Origin: Candidatus Obscuribacterales bacterium
GTDB lineage: Bacteria > Cyanobacteriota > Vampirovibrionia > Obscuribacterales > Obscuribacteraceae
DNA: 64,000 nucleotides
Direction of reading: 5' to 3'
Assembly: GCA_019745415.1 (NCBI GenBank)
Contig: JAIETF010000002.1
Coordinates: forward strand, 26,998-90,997
Part shown: positions 1-10,160 of the stretch, piece after piece
Numbering within the stretch: position 1 is the first letter of the stretch
How the letters are laid out: each line of letters starts with the position of its first letter
Made by a program: the position numbers and the translations under genes
The notes under the pieces: model-generated
The model's input: the letters and a program-made list of their open reading frames with translations, nothing else
Databases searched by the model: none
Told to the model about the DNA's origin: nothing

Positions 1-303
1 CCGGCCGCGGCTCTCAAGCTAGGTCTCTTTCATTTACCCAAGAAACTGGATATGCTTGCGCAAGCGGGCTTCCATCTTGCTTTCGGCGGGCATACTCATG
101 GCGGGCAGGTGCGCCTGCCTGGTTTTGGCGCCTTGGTTACAGATTCTGAGCTGGAGCGTCATGAGGCGAGCGGCTTGATTAAGCGAGGCTCCACCACTTT
201 TCATATATCACGTGGTCTAGGCGCCGACCCGCGCAGTAATATCAGATTGTTTTGCCCGCCGGCTGCAACTGTTATTGAACTGCGTCACGGTCTATACGTT
301 TAG
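1..303 (+). CDS. Metallophosphoesterase (YkuE-like), C-terminal part, truncated by window edge
   Basis: Frame open from base 1; GGHTHGGQVRLP motif typical of calcineurin-like phosphoesterases. Confidence 0.75.
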   Translation, partial: PAAALKLGLFHLPKKLDMLAQAGFHLAFGGHTHGGQVRLPGFGALVTDSELERHEASGLIKRGSTTFHISRGLGADPRSNIRLFCPPAATVIELRHGLYV

Positions 304-1294
304 AGTTGGAACCAGAATCACTATACGAACTCGGCGAGCCCCCGACCTGAGGCTGTTGATTGGCTTGCGGTGATTTGTACAATTCGACGGCGTTCCTACC
401 TTCCTCCTCTTTCACCGAGTTTCGCCATCTGGCTAGAGAGCTTTCTTTGCTGATTGATTTAGTATATTCAGCTCCCATCTCGTAAAGACGCTTGCGATCT
501 TCTTGGGTGAGGCGCTGGCTGTATTGTTTTTCTTGCTCAATTTGCTTTTTTATGGCACCTAAGTTGAGCGCCTTTACCTCGGCATCTCTGCGCAGTCTTT
601 GAATGCGCATCCTTTCGCTTGCAGGAGAACTGGCTGTACTTGCCGGTTTTCCATCTAAGAAGCTTTTCGGTTTCTCGTTGTTTACCCATGACGGAGGACG
701 GAAAGCAGGCACCACCGGCACGCTATTTTGAATTAGGCGAAAGAGGGAGGCCAGGAGGTTCTTTTCCAACTTTAGCTTGTATTTTCCCTGGGCATCAACC
801 AAGGTACCCTTCGCTTCCGAACTGGAAACTGTTCCGAGAAAAACTGCTTTCATTGCTTTGCCTTGCAGTCTTAGTTCCGGATCGGTTTCGAAAACTAGTC
901 TTTGTTTTTGCTTTTGCGGATCAAAATCGCCTTGCAGGAAGAGGCAAGGCGAACCGTTATAGACCAGTTCTCCATTTAGTTTATCGCCATTGCGCAGGAG
1001 TGATATTTTGATCAGTCCTAAGCTGCGATCGTGCGCTACATATTCGCCGGCAAAGTCGCCGGCGATGTAGTTCCACAAGCCTATCAAAGCGAAAATCACA
1101 AGCAGACAAAGTGCTTCATTGCTGATTAGATTAATCAGTCTTTTGCGCTTGCGTTTCTTCTCTTTCTTTTCGAAAGCCTCTTCTTCTTTGGCTCGTCTGT
1201 CCAATTCCCGGAAGCGCTCCGACGCCGTCCTATCGCCTCGGTTCGGTGGGCGCCTTGCCCTGCTTCGGTCGTAGCGATCGTCTCTGTCGCGCAT
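272..1294 (-). CDS. Hypothetical membrane protein with charged N-terminus
   Basis: 340-aa ORF; basic/acidic N-terminus followed by one hydrophobic segment (ALCLLVIFALIGLWNYIAG). Confidence 0.7.
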   Translation of the reverse strand: MRDRDDRYDRSRARRPPNRGDRTASERFRELDRRAKEEEAFEKKEKKRKRKRLINLISNEALCLLVIFALIGLWNYIAGDFAGEYVAHDRSLGLIKISLLRNGDKLNGELVYNGSPCLFLQGDFDPQKQKQRLVFETDPELRLQGKAMKAVFLGTVSSSEAKGTLVDAQGKYKLKLEKNLLASLFRLIQNSVPVVPAFRPPSWVNNEKPKSFLDGKPASTASSPASERMRIQRLRRDAEVKALNLGAIKKQIEQEKQYSQRLTQEDRKRLYEMGAEYTKSISKESSLARWRNSVKEEEGRNAVELYKSPQANQQPQVGGSPSSYSDSGSNSKRIDRDAVQ

Positions 1295-1296
1295 AT

Positions 1297-2139
1297 TTAG
1301 GGAATGAGGTCGGGCTGCAGTCGGTATAGATAGCGAAGAGTGGCGGCATCGCTCGGTGAGATGACGCCTCGTCCATAATAAACACTCATCAAGTCTGAGG
1401 CATTAGTGCTGTGCCCCTCTATTCCGAGGGCATGACCGAATTCATGTGTGGCGGCAGCTTTCATTTTGCCTAGAGGCATTGAACCGCCTCTACCTTCGGT
1501 GGTTCTAAGCACAATCACCACCGGCTTGAAGTTGGCTTGGCCTCCGGCCAGAATGGCTTTGTAGGGAAAATTCGTTTTTGAGGTATAGCCGCGAATGTCA
1601 TTGGCGAAGAGGGCCATGCCCATCTTGTTCACAAATTGCTTGGTAAAGAAAACATAGATATCGGCTTCACTTGGGTCATTGGTAAATTGGTAGGAAAGAA
1701 AGCCTTCTTTCTCGAAAACTTTCCAGGAGGCGATACCTTCGTAGGCCGCTTGATAATGCCCGTCCACATAGCCTTCGGCAATGCCCAGACTGTTCCATTG
1801 TTGCGGGTTTTCAATAAGCTGAGCCACCAGCCCCGGCCAGGCCGAGAGATTGTCTACATTGGCAACCGGGGCTCCCAGCTGAGGATCAATCACCGAGTCA
1901 AGACTGAGTCCGCGACTGATAAAGACTCTCAAGGGCATTTGCTCTTTTAGCCAACGAATGACGCCAAACTGACTTTTGAATTCAGGGTAGACTCGCACTG
2001 CTCCCGGATTTTGCTGTGCCGGTCTCTGTGTCTGTCTCTGCGCCGAAGCTTTGCCGACGCTAAGTCCCAGCATGGCAAATAACAGTCCGATAATACAAAT
2101 TGTCAGGCGCGCTCTGTGTTTCATTTCAGCTCCCGTCAC
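1297..2139 (-). CDS. Predicted secreted metzincin-type zinc protease
   Basis: N-terminal hydrophobic signal; HEFGHALGIEGH = HExxHxxGxxH followed by LMS (Met-turn-like). Confidence 0.75.
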   Translation of the reverse strand: MTGAEMKHRARLTICIIGLLFAMLGLSVGKASAQRQTQRPAQQNPGAVRVYPEFKSQFGVIRWLKEQMPLRVFISRGLSLDSVIDPQLGAPVANVDNLSAWPGLVAQLIENPQQWNSLGIAEGYVDGHYQAAYEGIASWKVFEKEGFLSYQFTNDPSEADIYVFFTKQFVNKMGMALFANDIRGYTSKTNFPYKAILAGGQANFKPVVIVLRTTEGRGGSMPLGKMKAAATHEFGHALGIEGHSTNASDLMSVYYGRGVISPSDAATLRYLYRLQPDLIP

Positions 2140-2400
2140 TAAAGATATATGCCACGAATGTTTAAATAGGCTATATCTATTGGTAGATGATAATGTTCTT
2201 TGGACTTTCTTGCTCGAATCTTTACAGGCAAAATAAACGAAAGGTTAAAACCGTTGCTGAACCGAGGTTTTCGGTAAAAAATATACCTACAGATAAATCC
2301 CGTCCGATTTTTTCGGTCACTATCGCAGAAACTCCAGTAGAGAGGCACAAGGGATTGAGCCTGTTGGGGCAGCACCAACCCTGCGAACAATAAATAAACC

Positions 2401-2524
2401 AAGAAGAGGCTCCCTTGTGGAGCCTCTTCTGTTAGTAATTAAGAGAGAAGGCTCCCTTGCGGAGCCTCTTCTGTTAGTAATTAAGAGAGAAGGCTCCCTT
2501 GTGGAGCCTCTTCTGTTTGCAATT
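2401..2524. repeat. Three tandem hairpin units (about 42-nt period)
   Basis: Units 2401-2440, 2441-2482, 2483-2524; each contains GGCTCCctt(g/c)(t/c)GGAGCC with flanking GAAGA/TCTTC pairing. Confidence 0.9.
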
Positions 2525-2593
2525 ATTTTCCGGCGGCATTCGTGCTAACCTAATTGACTGAACAATTTTGCGAATCGTACTCCTGGAGCGGGT

Positions 2594-4033
2594 GTGTCTA
2601 TGACTTTAGCTGATCACGGTCATCGTTTGAGAGCAGTGGTGCTGGCGGCAGGCCAGGGCAAGCGCATGAAGTCGGCTTTGCCAAAGGTCTTGCATGATGT
2701 CTTAGGCAAGCCCATACTGGGGCGGGTTTTGGGGCAATGCGCTCGACTCGGCTGCGAAAAATTGCACGTGGTGGTTGGGCATCAAGCCGACTTGGTCGGG
2801 CGTTATGTCAGCGATAGCGAGTTTGCCCAGTCTTCCAGCACCCATTTGCAAGAACCCCAACTGGGCACTGGTCACGCTGTTCTGCAAGTCGAGCCTGCTT
2901 TGCTTGCCGATAATTTCAAGGGTTATTTGATCGTCACCGTGGGTGACGCCCCGGTTATTCAAGCCGAGACTCTGAGAGCGCTTTTAGATAAGCATGTGCT
3001 TAGCGGTGCAGCTGTGACGGCGTTGACTGCCATTGTTGATGATCCTAAGAATTATGGGCGCATTGTGCGCGATCAAAATGGGGCTGTCAGGGCTGTTGTT
3101 GAAGACAAAGATGCCGATGCCGATGAAAAGAAGATCAAAGAAGTTAACACCGGTATTTATTGTTTGAGCTGGCCCGCTGTACAAAACGGACTGAAAGAGC
3201 TGAAATGCGAGAACAAACAGAATGAGTATTATCTGACCGATCTGGTGGGCTGGGCTCATAAGTCGGGTCTTGGGGCTGAAACTCAGGTTCTAGAAGACTG
3301 GCGTGAAATGGCTGGTATCAATTCGAGAATTGAACTCGCGGAAGCAATGAAATATTTGCGTGATATAAAACTTAGCCGTCTCTCGCTCGAAAGCGGTGTC
3401 ACCATTGTAGATCCGCAGTCTACTTGGATTGCCCCTGAGGTGAGGATCGGACAAGAGACCGTTGTCATGCCAGGCTGTATCATGCTTGGTGATGTCGAGA
3501 TTGGCTCAGGCTGTCATATCGGACCCTATTCAGTGATTAAGGGGCGGGTGCGAATTGGTGATGGCACCAGTGTTGTTCATTCTCACGTCAATGATTCGGT
3601 CGTTGGCGCTAAGGCCAAGATCGGACCTTTTGCACATCTTAGAGAAGGCAATAGCGTTGGCGATGCCTCCAAAGTGGGTAATTTCGTCGAGTTGAAGAAG
3701 ACCAATGTGGGCGAACATACCAATGTTTCCCATCTTTCGTATGTGGGAGATGCCACCCTCGGCAACAACGTCAACATCGGAGCCGGCACCATTACAGCTA
3801 ACTATGATCACATAACCAAGAAAAAAGAACGCACCATTCTTGGTGACGGTGCTTCGACTGGTTCCAACTCTGTGCTGGTCGCACCGGTGGAACTGGAAGC
3901 TGAAGCAGTCGTGGGGGCTGGTTCGGTGGTGACCAAGAATGTGCCTTCAGGTGCTTTAGCGGTTGCCCGTTCGCGTCAGGAGAATATCGAAGGTTGGGCC
4001 AAGAAACGCAAAGCTAAGGTAAAGACAAGCTGA
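2594..4033 (+). CDS. glmU: Bifunctional N-acetylglucosamine-1-phosphate uridyltransferase / glucosamine-1-phosphate acetyltransferase
   Basis: N-terminal VVLAAGQGKRMKSALPKVLH; C-terminal left-handed beta-helix hexapeptides and NIGAGTITANYD. Confidence 0.95.
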   Translation: MSMTLADHGHRLRAVVLAAGQGKRMKSALPKVLHDVLGKPILGRVLGQCARLGCEKLHVVVGHQADLVGRYVSDSEFAQSSSTHLQEPQLGTGHAVLQVEPALLADNFKGYLIVTVGDAPVIQAETLRALLDKHVLSGAAVTALTAIVDDPKNYGRIVRDQNGAVRAVVEDKDADADEKKIKEVNTGIYCLSWPAVQNGLKELKCENKQNEYYLTDLVGWAHKSGLGAETQVLEDWREMAGINSRIELAEAMKYLRDIKLSRLSLESGVTIVDPQSTWIAPEVRIGQETVVMPGCIMLGDVEIGSGCHIGPYSVIKGRVRIGDGTSVVHSHVNDSVVGAKAKIGPFAHLREGNSVGDASKVGNFVELKKTNVGEHTNVSHLSYVGDATLGNNVNIGAGTITANYDHITKKKERTILGDGASTGSNSVLVAPVELEAEAVVGAGSVVTKNVPSGALAVARSRQENIEGWAKKRKAKVKTS

Positions 4034-4070
4034 AGCGCTTCAGAACTCTATTTAGAGTTCTCAAATCAAT

Positions 4071-4433
4071 TTAAAGTTCCATCTCTGGGGCGTCTTGATT
4101 GGAATCTAGGCGAGAAAGATAGTTCAGCCTGCGCCTTTCGCATTCAGCAAAGATTGGCGACTCAACCGTCACTATCTTTATCAGACCCAGGGGAATGAGA
4201 TGTCTGGAATATTCAGATTCGGACACGCCGCCTTTATCAGGATCGCCGTATGTCTCTAATTCCACATAATCTTGCCCTATGCGCAAAAGTCTGCCGATGA
4301 TGGCTGTGCCATCAGCAAAGCCAAGGCGCGTCCAGCCTCTTGAATCGCATAGTTTTTCTAGTCGCAGTCTTAAATTCATATTCTCATTATAAGACGTTAG
4401 CCTTTCTTGGGCGTATATTCGATCTATTTGCAT
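4071..4433 (-). CDS. Hypothetical protein
   Basis: 120-aa ORF; probable internal start at MNLRLRLEKL. Confidence 0.5.
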   Translation of the reverse strand: MQIDRIYAQERLTSYNENMNLRLRLEKLCDSRGWTRLGFADGTAIIGRLLRIGQDYVELETYGDPDKGGVSESEYSRHLIPLGLIKIVTVESPIFAECERRRLNYLSRLDSNQDAPEMEL

Positions 4434-4677
4434 TGCTAAATCGTTTCGTACTGAATTTTGCCCGAAATATATATTGTCAAAGTCTAAGGCAAGATTTTAA
4501 GTAGACAATTTGGAAAGTGACAATTGGTGCTGGTTTCTATTAGATATAGCGAGAAGTCAAGAATTGCTTCTCTATTTGGATTCTCTAGAATGAACCTTAA
4601 TGAGCGCAATCAAAATTGATTCGCGCCACCAGATAAGATGGCAGAAATAATTAAACAAACTAGATTCGAGGCGATTA

Positions 4678-4866
4678 ATGCAAGAAGATCTCATTCCCGC
4701 AAATCTACGTAAACGCCTAGAGGAGCTCAAGGAAAGGGAAGATAGTTACTGGCACGACGAGATGTATTCAGTAGAAGCTCTTACCAATATGGCTTATCGG
4801 CAAGAGTTGGAAAGGTCCTTTAGTCTTGATCCACTAGGCGCATTGCCTCCAAGACAGGGCTTCTAA
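4678..4866 (+). CDS. Small hypothetical protein
   Basis: 62-aa ORF followed by a strong hairpin at 4885-4933. Confidence 0.45.
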   Translation: MQEDLIPANLRKRLEELKEREDSYWHDEMYSVEALTNMAYRQELERSFSLDPLGALPPRQGF

Positions 4867-4884
4867 GTTTTTCATTCACTAAAT

Positions 4885-4933
4885 TAGCTAACAAGAAAGA
4901 TTCGAGTTCATTTCGGATCTTTTTTGTTGGCTA
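4885..4933 (+). terminator. Long-stem intrinsic terminator-like hairpin
   Basis: tagctaacaagaaagattcga / ttcggatcttttttgttggcta pair over about 21 bp with three G-U wobbles; T-rich 3' arm. Confidence 0.65.
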
Positions 4934-5013
4934 GTTTTATCAGACTGATTTCCTGCTCATCGCTGATACCGTAAGTGGTGCAGTGAGCAAAGTTGTTGCT
5001 TCTTTTCTGGCGC

Positions 5014-6993
5014 TTAATTCTGATTGCTTTCCGCCGGCTTTGGCGCGAAATAATCCGCCAGACCTCTAGCTAGAGACTTGCCTGCTTTGGCCTGCCAATC
5101 AGGATTAATCATATTGCTGTATTCGTCGGGATTGACCACAAAAGCCACTTCGGCAAGCACAGCGGGCATAGCGGTTGGGCGACAAAGGGCAAGGTTTTGA
5201 TAGCGTTCACCCAAGTCGGGCAAATTGAGATCTCTCACCATTGCGTTTTTTAGAGATCTAGCCAGTTCTATAGACTGTGGGTGATAGCGATAAGTGGAAG
5301 TGCCATGCTCTTTGAGGGGATCTCTGCCGTCGGGCAGCGCATTGCCATGCACTGAAATCAAAACGTCTACCTTCTTAGCCACGGCGAATTTAACTCTATC
5401 GGCTAGTGAAACATCGACGTCATTTTCTCTAGTCATATAGACAGTCGCCCCTAATTTTTCCAATTCTTTCTTGAATTCGAGAGCGATGGCTAGATTTATC
5501 GTTGCTTCATTAATACCGGAAGGTCCCAGGGCCCCAGATTCATTACCGCCATGCCCCGGGTCGACGCAGACCTTAAGACCGCTCAGTCTTTTTTCGCCTT
5601 TGACTAATAGGGGCGGATATTTGATATGTAGATTTAATGTGTTTTCACTGTAGTCGAGATAGTAACCCCACTGTCTATTGGCTTTCAGAGCTACATCAAT
5701 TTCATAAGTGTGGTCGTCGGGCTGCTTCCAGCTTATGTCTTCAATCAGTTTCGCTTCTTTTTCGTCGGGCGGTGCTTGGTAGGCCCAGTCAGTATCAGCC
5801 TGGGCTCCAAATATTTTCAAAACTAGGCGATTGGGCTTGGTTTGTTGTTCAACAATAAAGGGCAGCCTTTGACTGAGTGGAATACTAACCACCTCTCCAT
5901 AGGCGTCTTTGGATACTTGCAAGGTACGGCACACGGCTCTAGGAATGGGCGCCCCAGGTGGTTCGAACTGCAAGTCTTCTCTCTTGATCCAAACATGCTT
6001 GCCGGGTCTGTAGAGACATCTGATATTGTCTTTCTGATAGCCGTCGGTGAGCACTCTCACGCCGGCCGGCAAAGGTGTGAGTCTAGCGAGTTCTGGCGCC
6101 ACTCTTACTATTGTATCGTCGTGCAAAGTGAAAGCTGTAAGTGGTTGCCTTACCACTGAAATATTCACGGCTGAGGCAAGACTGGTAGATTTGCCGTCTT
6201 TGGAAAGCAAGAAGCGGGGCTGGGCATTGACGAAGTTATCGCTTGATTCTATGCGATAAAGCCCTATATAGAGGTCTGAAGCTTGTTGGGGATAGCGCTG
6301 GAATAGTTCGCCATAGGCGGCTTCCATGCCGCGATTGATTGTTGGTGTAACTCCGCCTTTGACCTGTGCCTTGAGGCTGCTTAAGGTCGAGAGCTTGATT
6401 TTCTTGCCTGCTAGTTCGACGCTGACGGCTGCATCAGGGGTGGCTCGACAGGAAAACTCAATGATATCGCCGGCGGTGAGAGCTCGATCTTCTTTAGGCT
6501 CAAGATTGTCGGGCGAAATTAGCAGACTCTGGCTTGGTATGCCGGGCTTTAACTTTTCTCTATTCACCTTTAGTAGCTTTGTGAATACCTGACCACTGAC
6601 CATGTCTTTATATTGCAGTTCAAAGCTGTTCTCACCCCGACTAAGCGGTATCACATGGGCAAAAAAACCGTCTTTATTGAGTGTTACCGGCTTGTTGGTT
6701 TTGCCGTCACTGAGTGTGAGGCTGCCACCAGGCAAAACTGCACCGATGATGAAGGATGAGGAGGCTGCGATGGCTTCAGCTGACCTCGGATAGACCACCA
6801 TGATTGGGTTTTGCCTGCTCAGGCTGAGCTGACTGATCTGATTGGACTGTTTGGGTGAAGACTTTTGCTGCTCAGCGGCTCTGCCCTCGGTGGTGTTTTC
6901 TTGGGCGTTGCTGCAAGCGTTTAAGCTTAGAACTAAGAGTAGGACGGCAGTTAATGAAATGGCTGAAAGCCTAGTCAATTTGGTTGTCTTCAT
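5014..6993 (-). CDS. N-acetylmuramoyl-L-alanine amidase (Amidase_3), exported
   Basis: Lipobox-like SLNAC; VCVDPGHGGNESGALG, SVHGNA and AVLAEVAFVVNP motifs. Confidence 0.9.
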   Translation of the reverse strand: MKTTKLTRLSAISLTAVLLLVLSLNACSNAQENTTEGRAAEQQKSSPKQSNQISQLSLSRQNPIMVVYPRSAEAIAASSSFIIGAVLPGGSLTLSDGKTNKPVTLNKDGFFAHVIPLSRGENSFELQYKDMVSGQVFTKLLKVNREKLKPGIPSQSLLISPDNLEPKEDRALTAGDIIEFSCRATPDAAVSVELAGKKIKLSTLSSLKAQVKGGVTPTINRGMEAAYGELFQRYPQQASDLYIGLYRIESSDNFVNAQPRFLLSKDGKSTSLASAVNISVVRQPLTAFTLHDDTIVRVAPELARLTPLPAGVRVLTDGYQKDNIRCLYRPGKHVWIKREDLQFEPPGAPIPRAVCRTLQVSKDAYGEVVSIPLSQRLPFIVEQQTKPNRLVLKIFGAQADTDWAYQAPPDEKEAKLIEDISWKQPDDHTYEIDVALKANRQWGYYLDYSENTLNLHIKYPPLLVKGEKRLSGLKVCVDPGHGGNESGALGPSGINEATINLAIALEFKKELEKLGATVYMTRENDVDVSLADRVKFAVAKKVDVLISVHGNALPDGRDPLKEHGTSTYRYHPQSIELARSLKNAMVRDLNLPDLGERYQNLALCRPTAMPAVLAEVAFVVNPDEYSNMINPDWQAKAGKSLARGLADYFAPKPAESNQN

Positions 6994-7839
6994 TTACTTA
7001 GCGCTGTTCATCGACCAGTTGTATCTCGTATCGTATTCATCGAGGCTGAATACCTGATCTAGTACCGGTTTGCCTTCGGGTAAAAGACTATAAACATACT
7101 TGTGAAGATTGCGATGGCGAGTTAGGAAAACGCGATTGTGCCATTGGAACCAGGTGGAGATAATAAACTTCCTGCCGTCGGGAGAGACGAAGACATTTTC
7201 TTTATTGGTAATAAAGGCGAGGCGGTTGGCTAGGCTGTCTTCATTTAATGATGCGCCGGTGAGAGCATGGTCTAACAGGTCTGGTTCGCCACGAGTGCCT
7301 CGGCAAAGCAGAAATGGAATAGCATCTTTGTCATAACTGCTGGAGAAAGTATCGACTAAGTCTGGATAGATGTGATTGCGCAGTATTTCTTCGGCGCTCA
7401 AAGACTTACCGCCGACAACAAAGCGGTGGCGATGCAGATCGAGGCTGACAACCTTGGCAGTCTTGGCCGGGTAGTGGTCGGCGGTGCATTTGAGCGCCAG
7501 CAAGTTGTAGGCGTTTATCCAATAAGCCAGTTTTTCGTCTTCATCTTCTATTTTGTCGCTGCTTTGGGCCGCCAATTCTGCCAAGGCTTTGCCTAAATAT
7601 GGGCTCTTCTTGACTGCATCATAATCAACCAGGCGGCGGTCTCCAACCTTGACCACCACTTCTTTCAAGAGCTTGTTATAGCTTTCGAAACTAGGTTTAG
7701 CCGGATGTTCAACCCGGATAAACCAGGTCTGCACAGTTTCAACTGTGCGATTAAAGGCCGTGACGCCCATGGCCAAGACTCCAAAAAAGAGCATGACAAA
7801 AGGTGTAACAAGAACCAGATTGTTCGACTTTATGCCCAT
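6994..7839 (-). CDS. DUF547 family protein
   Basis: YWINAYNLLAL and CRGTRGEPDLL typical of DUF547. Confidence 0.75.
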   Translation of the reverse strand: MGIKSNNLVLVTPFVMLFFGVLAMGVTAFNRTVETVQTWFIRVEHPAKPSFESYNKLLKEVVVKVGDRRLVDYDAVKKSPYLGKALAELAAQSSDKIEDEDEKLAYWINAYNLLALKCTADHYPAKTAKVVSLDLHRHRFVVGGKSLSAEEILRNHIYPDLVDTFSSSYDKDAIPFLLCRGTRGEPDLLDHALTGASLNEDSLANRLAFITNKENVFVSPDGRKFIISTWFQWHNRVFLTRHRNLHKYVYSLLPEGKPVLDQVFSLDEYDTRYNWSMNSAK

Positions 7840-7910
7840 ATCTAAAGTTTAGAAAGATCTGGCGAATAATGCAAAGCAAAAGACTGGTTTTCAAGCAAAA
7901 GAAAGAGCAA

Positions 7911-7946
7911 AAATAAAAGCCCTCGGAGTAACCGAAGGCTTTCAAT
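7911..7946 (-). terminator. Probable original terminator of tRNA-Ala, now at attL
   Basis: On the - strand GAAAGCCTTCGGTTACTCCGAGGGCTTTTATTTTT: stem plus T-tract directly 3' of the tRNA remnant. Confidence 0.75.
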
Positions 7947-7953
7947 AAATGGT

Positions 7954-7995
7954 GGAGCGTACGAGAGTCGAACTCGTGACCTCTTCAATGCCATG
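7954..7995 (-). other. attL: displaced 3' part of host tRNA-Ala, including 17-bp att core (7979-7995)
   Basis: tggagcgtacgagagtcgaactcgtgacctcttcaatgccat; last 17 nt identical to 50463-50479. Confidence 0.9.
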
Positions 7996-8099
7996 AGACC
8001 CCACCCAGTGGGGGTTTCACGTATTTGTCATGTGTTTGTCTACTTGGCAAGCATTGGAGAAAAGAGGCAGAATACATATCCCTTATATGGAGGTCTGTT

Positions 8100-8957
8100 A
8101 TGAATCGTGTCACTTTATTCGGTGAGCTGTTTACGCTCTACCAGCGAAAACACGTCGAGACTCGGCTCAAATGCCCGGACAACGTCAAATACTGGGCGAA
8201 TGTCCATCTTGCGACCTGGGCTGACCAGGCGCTGCCTGAGATCACTCGCTTCGACGTGCAAGACTGGGTCGACGAACTTAGTCGCAAGTCGCCATCGTCA
8301 GCGACCAGGGCGGTCAATCAGCTTGCCGCTATTTTCAGCTGGGGCATCAAGCGTGGTTACTTTGCAGGACCGAACCCGTGCAGTGGAATCGACAAGATAA
8401 CAGTCAGATCGCGGGACCGCTTCTTGCTGCCCGACGAGTTTGAGCGATTTAAGCGAGCCCTGGACAAGTTGCCCGAGGACCGGCGCGACCTGTTCTGGAT
8501 GTTCCTGCTGACGGCTGCAAGGCGCAGCAATATCCTACAAATGAGGTGGGAAGAGATTGACTTCGCCCTGGGCGTCTGGCGCATCGACGCTAAAGACTAT
8601 AAGAACGGCGAGACACACTTTATCCCGTTAACGCCGCCGGCACTTGCAATACTTCAACGCAGGCGCGAGATAATCAAGTCCCCCTGGGTCTTTCCGGGTC
8701 GCAAGCTGAATCAGCCGCTGAAAGAGCCAAAGCGCACATGGGTCAAGCTGTGCAAGCTCGCAGGTGTCAGCGATGTGCGCATTCACGATCTGCGCCGAAC
8801 AGTCGGCAGCTACCTGGCGATTGCAGGTGCAAGCCCTTACATAATACAAAAGACCCTTGGTCACAAGGACCAAAGGTCTACTGCGGTCTATGCTCGCCTA
8901 AATTTAGCGCCTGTCCGGTCAGCCCTGGAAGGCGTTCAGGCTAACTGGCTCAGCTGA
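8100..8957 (+). CDS. int: Tyrosine integrase
   Basis: TAARRSNILQMRWEEID and HDLRRTVGSYLAIAG...LGHKDQRSTAVYARL (R..H-R..GH..Y); ggagg RBS before ATG 8100. Confidence 0.95.
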   Translation: MNRVTLFGELFTLYQRKHVETRLKCPDNVKYWANVHLATWADQALPEITRFDVQDWVDELSRKSPSSATRAVNQLAAIFSWGIKRGYFAGPNPCSGIDKITVRSRDRFLLPDEFERFKRALDKLPEDRRDLFWMFLLTAARRSNILQMRWEEIDFALGVWRIDAKDYKNGETHFIPLTPPALAILQRRREIIKSPWVFPGRKLNQPLKEPKRTWVKLCKLAGVSDVRIHDLRRTVGSYLAIAGASPYIIQKTLGHKDQRSTAVYARLNLAPVRSALEGVQANWLS

Positions 8958-9195
8958 CTGAGAAGTCGTCTAGCAGGTCTGCCAGGGCAGAATACAGCGG
9001 CGGCGCTTTCTTCTTTGCTCTCAGAAAGTCTTTGAGTTTTGACAGCTCAGAAGGTGCGCCGCTTTCCTTTTCCTCCATCGCAGCACGTACCAGTTGATTG
9101 AGCCACGTTGAGCGTGTCGACGCGGGGATCGCGTCAATAAACGCCTCGACATCGGCTTCCGCGTAGAATTTTATACATTTTTTAGTCGTTGCCAT
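8950..9195 (-). CDS. Small phage protein
   Basis: 81-aa frame starting MATTKKCIKF with upstream GGAG. Confidence 0.5.
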   Translation of the reverse strand: MATTKKCIKFYAEADVEAFIDAIPASTRSTWLNQLVRAAMEEKESGAPSELSKLKDFLRAKKKAPPLYSALADLLDDFSVS

Positions 9196-9205
9196 GGGCT
9201 CTCTC

Positions 9206-9520
9206 CTAATCCGCGTAAGGTTCAACAACCAGAGTATTAAAGACACCTGGGTCACAGCACCATTTGTATTCAATTCCAGCCGCCTGCAGTGCTTCCTTTA
9301 GCAACTGGTATGTAATTCTGTCTATTTTGTCGAGGTAATCTTGCTCGTCGTTGTCTGTGCCTTGGCACTCAGCAACTTGATGCAACAGCTCTCTCAGCTG
9401 AGCGCTTTGCTCATCAGACACATTAGCTGCGATATGGTTTTCTATGAATAACTTTTCTTCAAATGACAATGGCTCTGCATTTTGCGCGGATACTCTAAAC
9501 GAAATTGTTTTATTGCTCAT
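9206..9520 (-). CDS. Hypothetical phage protein
   Basis: 104-aa ORF in a - strand cluster with a GGAGAG RBS. Confidence 0.5.
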   Translation of the reverse strand: MSNKTISFRVSAQNAEPLSFEEKLFIENHIAANVSDEQSAQLRELLHQVAECQGTDNDEQDYLDKIDRITYQLLKEALQAAGIEYKWCCDPGVFNTLVVEPYAD

Positions 9521-9583
9521 GGCTCTCTCCGTGGTGGGCTTAGGTGGGCTTACTGTACTATTTTGCTGCGTTCCCGGTCAAGT

Positions 9584-9859
9584 CTACTCATGCGAGTGCT
9601 TTGCAAAGTCTGCATGTTTCTTTGAGATATATGCTGCGTCTTGGCTTGTATTGCCTGCGAGCACGCCAACCAGCCTGTATATCGCTGACCATTGCTTCCC
9701 GCACTCGCCGCAGAGAACAGAGTGATAGAACGCATCTTCAGCAAACTGGTATTCGCCGATATCTTCAAAAGTTTCGGACTCGCAGAAGGGGCAGAGGCTC
9801 TTGCGAGCGTAGGCGTGAGCCGCCTTGCGATTGAGTACTTTTCGGGGTTTTGCGAGCAT
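9584..9859 (-). CDS. Zinc-ribbon-like small protein
   Basis: CPFCESETF...CGECGKQW (two CxxC). Confidence 0.55.
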   Translation of the reverse strand: MLAKPRKVLNRKAAHAYARKSLCPFCESETFEDIGEYQFAEDAFYHSVLCGECGKQWSAIYRLVGVLAGNTSQDAAYISKKHADFAKHSHE

Positions 9860-9941
9860 TATTTTTTCCTCTTGGTGTGGTCCCTGTCTCATCAGTACCG
9901 GGGCGGGAATCCGGTAGACGCCCCTGGAGGGGCGTTTCGAC

Positions 9942-10160
9942 TTAGACGCTGGCGCCGCAGTCTCTGCATGTGCAACCTTGCCCGGCAATGAGCTTGACGC
10001 GCTTATGAGCGCAGCTAGGGGCGCTGACCGCTTGTAACGCTTCGATGACTTCTGTTTCTTCGTCGAGTGCCAGGTCGCCGGTTACACACTCTAGAATCCA
10101 TTCGCGCATGTCTTGCACTATTGCCGGTGTGAGGTCCTTGTAACGGTCATAACAATTCAT
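9942..10160 (-). CDS. Small Cys-containing phage protein
   Basis: 72-aa ORF ending CTCRDCGASV. Confidence 0.45.
   Translation of the reverse strand: MNCYDRYKDLTPAIVQDMREWILECVTGDLALDEETEVIEALQAVSAPSCAHKRVKLIAGQGCTCRDCGASV

Noticed and set aside
2139-2402. Small ORFs on both strands between the protease gene and the triple hairpin
   Set aside because: No recognisable domain; intergenic-like composition.
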